Below are positions 6,332 to 9,678 of a DNA stretch of 9,678 nucleotides, piece by piece. The stretch lies in the NCBI GenBank assembly GCA_938044295.1, contig CALIRC010000005.1, positions 1 through 9,678 of the forward strand. The letters are read 5' to 3'. The stretch's first letter is position 1. The number at the start of each line of letters is the position of its first letter. The DNA is from Minisyncoccota bacterium (GTDB taxonomy: Bacteria; Patescibacteriota; Minisyncoccia; Moranbacterales; GCA-2747515). The notes beneath the pieces were generated by a model. It searched no databases. It was given only the letters and a program-made list of their open reading frames with translations, and had not been told where the DNA came from. A program made the translations under genes and the position numbers.

Positions 6332-6360
6332 TTTATGTATATTTCACGTCTAATACTGTC

Positions 6361-6389
6361 ATTCTAACACACCAAACACCCCATACCAA
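6361..6389 (-). promoter_or_regulatory. Probable ftsK promoter
   Basis: The minus strand has TTGGTA (6389-6384), a 17-nt spacer and TAGAAT (6366-6361), matching 4 of 6 and 5 of 6 consensus positions. The start would fall near 6354, about 23 nt before the ftsK ATG. That short leader has no Shine-Dalgarno. Confidence 0.5.
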
Positions 6390-6531
6390 AAAACAGTATG
6401 AAGAAGCTGCCTACATAATACAGTGATAACATCTGCAATAGTTAAGCTCTGTATTTTCTGGTAAAAGTATAATGAACTCAGTGTTGTGAAACACATGATA
6501 CCATAAACACATCATCCCTAAAAAAATTGTC

Positions 6532-6831
6532 ATGTTAATAAAGAATCATATTCGTACTTTTAATAATCGCTCTAGGATTGGTGCTGATAACTTTTTTAAT
6601 GAAGAGTAAGTCAGAAAATATGAATACATTTTCTGACGATGCTGTAAATCCACAATATCATGAAAATCTACACCAAGAGTGCAAAAATCAACCAGAGTAT
6701 TCTTGCTGCGATATTTCTCTAAAAGCAATGATTGCAGGTAACTATAGATTAGCTGGAGAGAATAATGTATGCCCAGATGGCTTAAAATGAATATACTGAA
6801 ATGTAAAGGAAGTCATAGTTGGTGCCAGTAA
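6532..6831 (+). pseudogene. Small secreted Cys-rich protein gene broken by two frameshifts
   Basis: The only plus-strand gene, between ftsK and rpoC. The longest open frame (6542-6790) has no ATG ahead of a hydrophobic segment IIFVLLIIALGLVLITFL followed by MKSKSENMN, a typical N-terminal anchor or signal. An ATG at 6532 (MLI…) is one frame off; dropping one A from the A run near 6540-6542 would join them as MLIRIIFVLL…. At the other end the frame stops at TGA 6788-6790, but the next frame continues as NILKCKGSHSWCQ to TAA 6829-6831; adding one A to the AAAA at 6784-6787 would fuse it after CPDGLK. The repaired protein of about 99 aa would carry seven cysteines in a coherent pattern (ECKNQPEYSCCD, VCPDG, LKCKGSHSWC). 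Both lesions are single-base changes in A runs, so sequencing error is as likely as true decay. TATAAT at 6468-6473 could be its -10, without a good -35. Confidence 0.6.
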
Positions 6832-7004
6832 AAAATATATAATCGCTTACACTCTTAATGAAAGCATCTCTACACTGGATTAGAATATAAAAAATGCGAA
6901 GTTAACCCTTCGATAATAACTGAAAATCTATCGATTTCTAAAAAATGTAAATAAGTCTCTACCGCATATTGTTCTTAATCATGCATACAACAATCACACA
7001 TATC
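6832..7004. other. Intergenic stretch after the broken Cys-rich gene
   Basis: AT-rich with no complete gene. A plus-strand frame of 30 codons (6862-6951, containing LEYKKCEVNPS and ending KKCK) lacks a start codon and could be a further coding remnant. A small hairpin, CGAAG 6897-6901 with CTTCG 6908-6912, has no U tract. Confidence 0.4.
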
Positions 7005-7040
7005 AAAAAAACACTCCTCTCAAATCGGGGAGTGTTTTTT
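7005..7040. terminator. Bidirectional intrinsic terminator between rpoC and the plus-strand gene
   Basis: CACTCC (7012-7017) pairs with GGAGTG (7029-7034), and the stem extends through the flanking A run 7005-7011 and T run 7035-7040. U tracts therefore arise on both strands. On the minus strand it ends the rpoC transcript 37 nt after the stop; on the plus strand it can end transcription of the Cys-rich gene. Confidence 0.88.
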
Positions 7041-7077
7041 GCAAAGATATGGTGAATAGTTAACGCGAAACAACGTC

Positions 7078-9678
7078 CTAAGCCTCTTTTTTATTACGGA
7101 AGCCAGTTCCTGCAGGAATAAGACGTCCTATAATCACATTTTCTTTGAGTCCACGGAGACGATCTTCTTTACCAGTAACTGCAGCATCGATGAGTACACG
7201 TGCAGTTTCCTGAAACGAAGCCGCGGAGAGGAATGAGTCAGTAGAAAGAGCAACTTTTGTAATACCAAGAATAAGCTGCTCGCCATCAGCAAGTTTACCA
7301 CCATCTTCTTTTGCTTTATCATTTGCCTCTTCAAAAGCATCGCGCTCCACAACATCACCTGGCAGAAGCATTGTGTCTCCTGCATCCGTCACACGTATAC
7401 GCGAAAACATTTGTCGTATAATGCTCTCCACATGCTTATCATTTACATGCTCACCCTGTGATGCATAAATATCCTGAATCTCACTGACGATGTAACGATG
7501 AACGTCTTCCTTACCCATAACTTCATGCAGTTTCTTAAGATCTATATGACCCTCATTAAGCATAGAGCCCTTGGCGACGAGATCATTTTTCGCTACTTTC
7601 AGGGTCGTACCCGCTGGAACATGATACTCCGTAATAACATCCTTAGCATCTGTCGTTTGAATCTTTACGGTAATGATCTTTCCACCGTCATCAATCACTT
7701 CAACAACTTTCCCATCAGTATCAGAAATCACACTCTCACCTTTTGGTGCGCGCGCCTCAAAAAGCTCTTCCACACGTGGAAGTCCCTGCGTAATATCGCT
7801 ACCCGCAACTCCACCGATATGAAACGTCCGCATCGTAAGCTGCGTACCCGGCTCACCAATTGCCTGCGCTGCAATCACACCAACAGCCTGACCAATCGAT
7901 ACCAGACGACCACGGCCCAGGTCCATACCATAACAAGTTTGACACACACCACGCCTTGTCTTACATGTAACAATCGTACGAATAGCAACATCAGTCACAT
8001 CGGATTGTTCAATCGCAATCGCAGCTTTTTTGTCAATCAATTCACCCTTCTTCGCAAGTGTCTTTTTACCGTGCATCACATCTTCTGCACTAAAACGACC
8101 TTCCACTCGCACACGGAAATCAGTCCCGATACGATCGCTATCTGAGCGATATACACGCGCTCCTTTTCTCTCTTTACAGTTTTTCTCTATAACAATCACA
8201 TCTTGCGACACATCTACAAGTCGTCGTGTGAGGTAGCCAGCAGAAGCCGTCCGAAGTGCTGTGTCAGCCATACCTTTTCGCGCGCCATGTGTCGAGATAA
8301 AATACTCAAGCACATTAAGACCCTCCTTGTACGAACTACGCACAGGAAGCTCAAGTGTCTCACCAGTCGCACCAGCCATAAGCCCTTTCATACCTGTCAT
8401 CTGTACCACAACACTTTCACTACCACGAGCTTTAGAGTACACCATGGAATACACTGGACCTTCTTTATCAAGTCCATCACGAACTTCCTGTGTGATATCA
8501 TCTTTTGACTTGTTCCAAATCTCAATACTACGATTTTTACGCTCCTCATCTGTAAGAAGTCCCATCGTAAACTGCTCCTTCACTTCCTCCACCTGCTTCT
8601 CTGCATTCTCCAAAATCCCAGCTTTTGCCTCAGGCACACTAAGGTCATCCATACCCCAGCTAATACCACTACGCGTAACAAATGCAAACGCAAGCGTTTT
8701 AATGCGATCAGTAAAAAGCGCTGTCTCTTCTTCACCGGACTCTTCCAACATACGTGCAACTACGGTTTTAAGCGTACCTTTGGTCATCTCTTCGTTAATA
8801 TAACGCATTTTCTCAGGAAGCGAGTCGTTAAAAATCGCACGCCCCACTGAAGTGTCATATATTTCACCCTTATACGAAAGCTTCACAGCAGCGTTAATAT
8901 CGACATGACCATTTTGATATGCAAGAATCGCTTCATCTATACTCCCAAAAATCTTTCCTTCACCAGCTGATTTTGGCTTGATATGCGTTAGATAGTAAAC
9001 ACCAAGTACAAGATCAAGCGTTGGTGTTGTAATAGGATCGCCACTTGCCGGCTTAAGAAGGTTTTTACTAGAAAGCATAAGCGTCGCACACTCTTCTCGT
9101 GCCTCTTTAGTAAGCGGCACATGTACAGCCATCTGATCACCATCAAAGTCAGCGTTAAAAGCAGCGCACACCATAGGGTGAAGTTGGATTGCCTTACCCT
9201 CGATTAATACTGGTTGAAAAGCTTGAATGGAAAGACGATGCAATGTTGGTGCGCGGTTAAGCATGATGTAGTGATGTGGGATGATATCATCGAGAATCTC
9301 ATACGCCTCTTCCGCTTCTGCATCAACCATACGTCCAGCAGTGCGCACATTATGCGCATACTCACGCTCAATAAGCTTATTAATGATAAACGGTTTAAAA
9401 AGCTCAAGTCCCATCTTCTTAGGAATACCAGCCTGATGCAACTTTAACTGCGGACCAATAACAATCACACTACGTCCAGAATAATCAACACGCTTCCCTA
9501 AGAGGTTCTGACGAAACCGACCTTGCTTTCCCTTAAGAGAGTCGGCAAGCGAACGAAGTGCACGACGCTGACCTGTAGAAGCAGCGACAGATGCCTGACC
9601 TCGACGCGCCGAGTTATCAAAAAGCGCATCAACAGCTTCCTGTAGCATACGTTTCTCATTTCGCGTAATAACCTCAGG
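7078..9678 (-). CDS. rpoC: RNA polymerase beta' subunit, 5' part beyond window
   Basis: The frame is open from the right edge (reading PEVITRNEKRMLQEAVDALF) to TAG 7080-7078, giving 866 residues. By comparison with E. coli RpoC the missing N-terminal part is about 290 residues, so the internal ATG at 9648 is not the start. Visible landmarks, numbered in the fragment: the rudder/lid-side RQNLLGKRVDYSGRSVI region, the catalytic Mg-binding NADFDGD at 175-181, the trigger-loop/bridge region with AAQAIGEPGTQLTMRTFHIG, and the second zinc site with Cys in EKNCKERKG plus CKTRRGVCQTCYG. The trigger loop has no large SI3-type insertion as in E. coli. The C-terminus ends normally (VIIGRLIPAGTGFRNKKEA). 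rpoB would be expected just beyond the right edge. Confidence 0.98.
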   Translation of the reverse strand, partial: PEVITRNEKRMLQEAVDALFDNSARRGQASVAASTGQRRALRSLADSLKGKQGRFRQNLLGKRVDYSGRSVIVIGPQLKLHQAGIPKKMGLELFKPFIINKLIEREYAHNVRTAGRMVDAEAEEAYEILDDIIPHHYIMLNRAPTLHRLSIQAFQPVLIEGKAIQLHPMVCAAFNADFDGDQMAVHVPLTKEAREECATLMLSSKNLLKPASGDPITTPTLDLVLGVYYLTHIKPKSAGEGKIFGSIDEAILAYQNGHVDINAAVKLSYKGEIYDTSVGRAIFNDSLPEKMRYINEEMTKGTLKTVVARMLEESGEEETALFTDRIKTLAFAFVTRSGISWGMDDLSVPEAKAGILENAEKQVEEVKEQFTMGLLTDEERKNRSIEIWNKSKDDITQEVRDGLDKEGPVYSMVYSKARGSESVVVQMTGMKGLMAGATGETLELPVRSSYKEGLNVLEYFISTHGARKGMADTALRTASAGYLTRRLVDVSQDVIVIEKNCKERKGARVYRSDSDRIGTDFRVRVEGRFSAEDVMHGKKTLAKKGELIDKKAAIAIEQSDVTDVAIRTIVTCKTRRGVCQTCYGMDLGRGRLVSIGQAVGVIAAQAIGEPGTQLTMRTFHIGGVAGSDITQGLPRVEELFEARAPKGESVISDTDGKVVEVIDDGGKIITVKIQTTDAKDVITEYHVPAGTTLKVAKNDLVAKGSMLNEGHIDLKKLHEVMGKEDVHRYIVSEIQDIYASQGEHVNDKHVESIIRQMFSRIRVTDAGDTMLLPGDVVERDAFEEANDKAKEDGGKLADGEQLILGITKVALSTDSFLSAASFQETARVLIDAAVTGKEDRLRGLKENVIIGRLIPAGTGFRNKKEA

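Noticed and set aside
6897..6912. CGAAG/CTTCG hairpin as terminator
   Set aside because: Only 5 bp with no following T tract on either strand.
6578..6936. TGA read as glycine, extending the Cys-rich gene in one frame
   Set aside because: It would require reading through TGA at 6788-6790 and again shortly after, while the large genes contain no in-frame TGA among many glycines. The alternative frame with NILKCKGSHSWC fits the cysteine pattern better.
7498..8145. Plus-strand 215-aa frame
   Set aside because: Antisense shadow of rpoC; its composition reflects the complement of conserved rpoC codons.

Overview
The window looks like a piece of chromosome from a bacterium of the Patescibacteria/CPR type. 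The main lines of evidence are divergent but complete housekeeping genes (recA, a rodZ-like gene, ftsK, rpoC), several of them starting without a clear Shine-Dalgarno, and a compacted spoIIIE/ftsK–rodZ–recA neighbourhood. The lineage is inferred from style and content, not from a marker that proves it. The standard bacterial code fits: the large genes contain many GGN glycine codons and no in-frame TGA, which argues against the Gracilibacteria/Absconditabacteria code.

Layout, read along the minus strand (right to left). A 5'-truncated rpoC (9678-7078) ends at a bidirectional terminator (7005-7040). On the plus strand between rpoC and ftsK lies a small secreted-type Cys-rich gene that appears broken by two single-base A-run indels (6532-6831). 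Then come ftsK (6331-3812), a rodZ-like gene (3627-2545) and recA (2233-1172). Two related ~122-bp terminal-inverted-repeat elements, MITE-like, sit in the ftsK–rodZ gap (3668-3790) and the rodZ–recA gap (2322-2443). Downstream of recA is about 200 nt of non-coding, hairpin-rich sequence closed by a strong intrinsic terminator (937-967).

The left end differs in style. A 152-aa unknown gene (802-344) has a near-perfect sigma70-type promoter, a strong GGAGG ribosome site and its own terminator. A second promoter of nearly identical architecture (229-256) follows it. Its transcript should begin directly with a long hairpin ending in a U tract, before a small Cys-rich ORF that runs off the left edge (98-1). 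This resembles a transcription attenuator or a short terminated RNA.

Functionally the core genes cover transcription (RpoC), chromosome translocation at division (FtsK), cell shape and septum organisation (RodZ-like) and recombination/repair (RecA). The less ordinary material is the leader hairpin with its possible short ORF, the paired foldback elements with apparent target-site duplications, the structured RNA region after recA, and the frame-disrupted Cys-rich gene.
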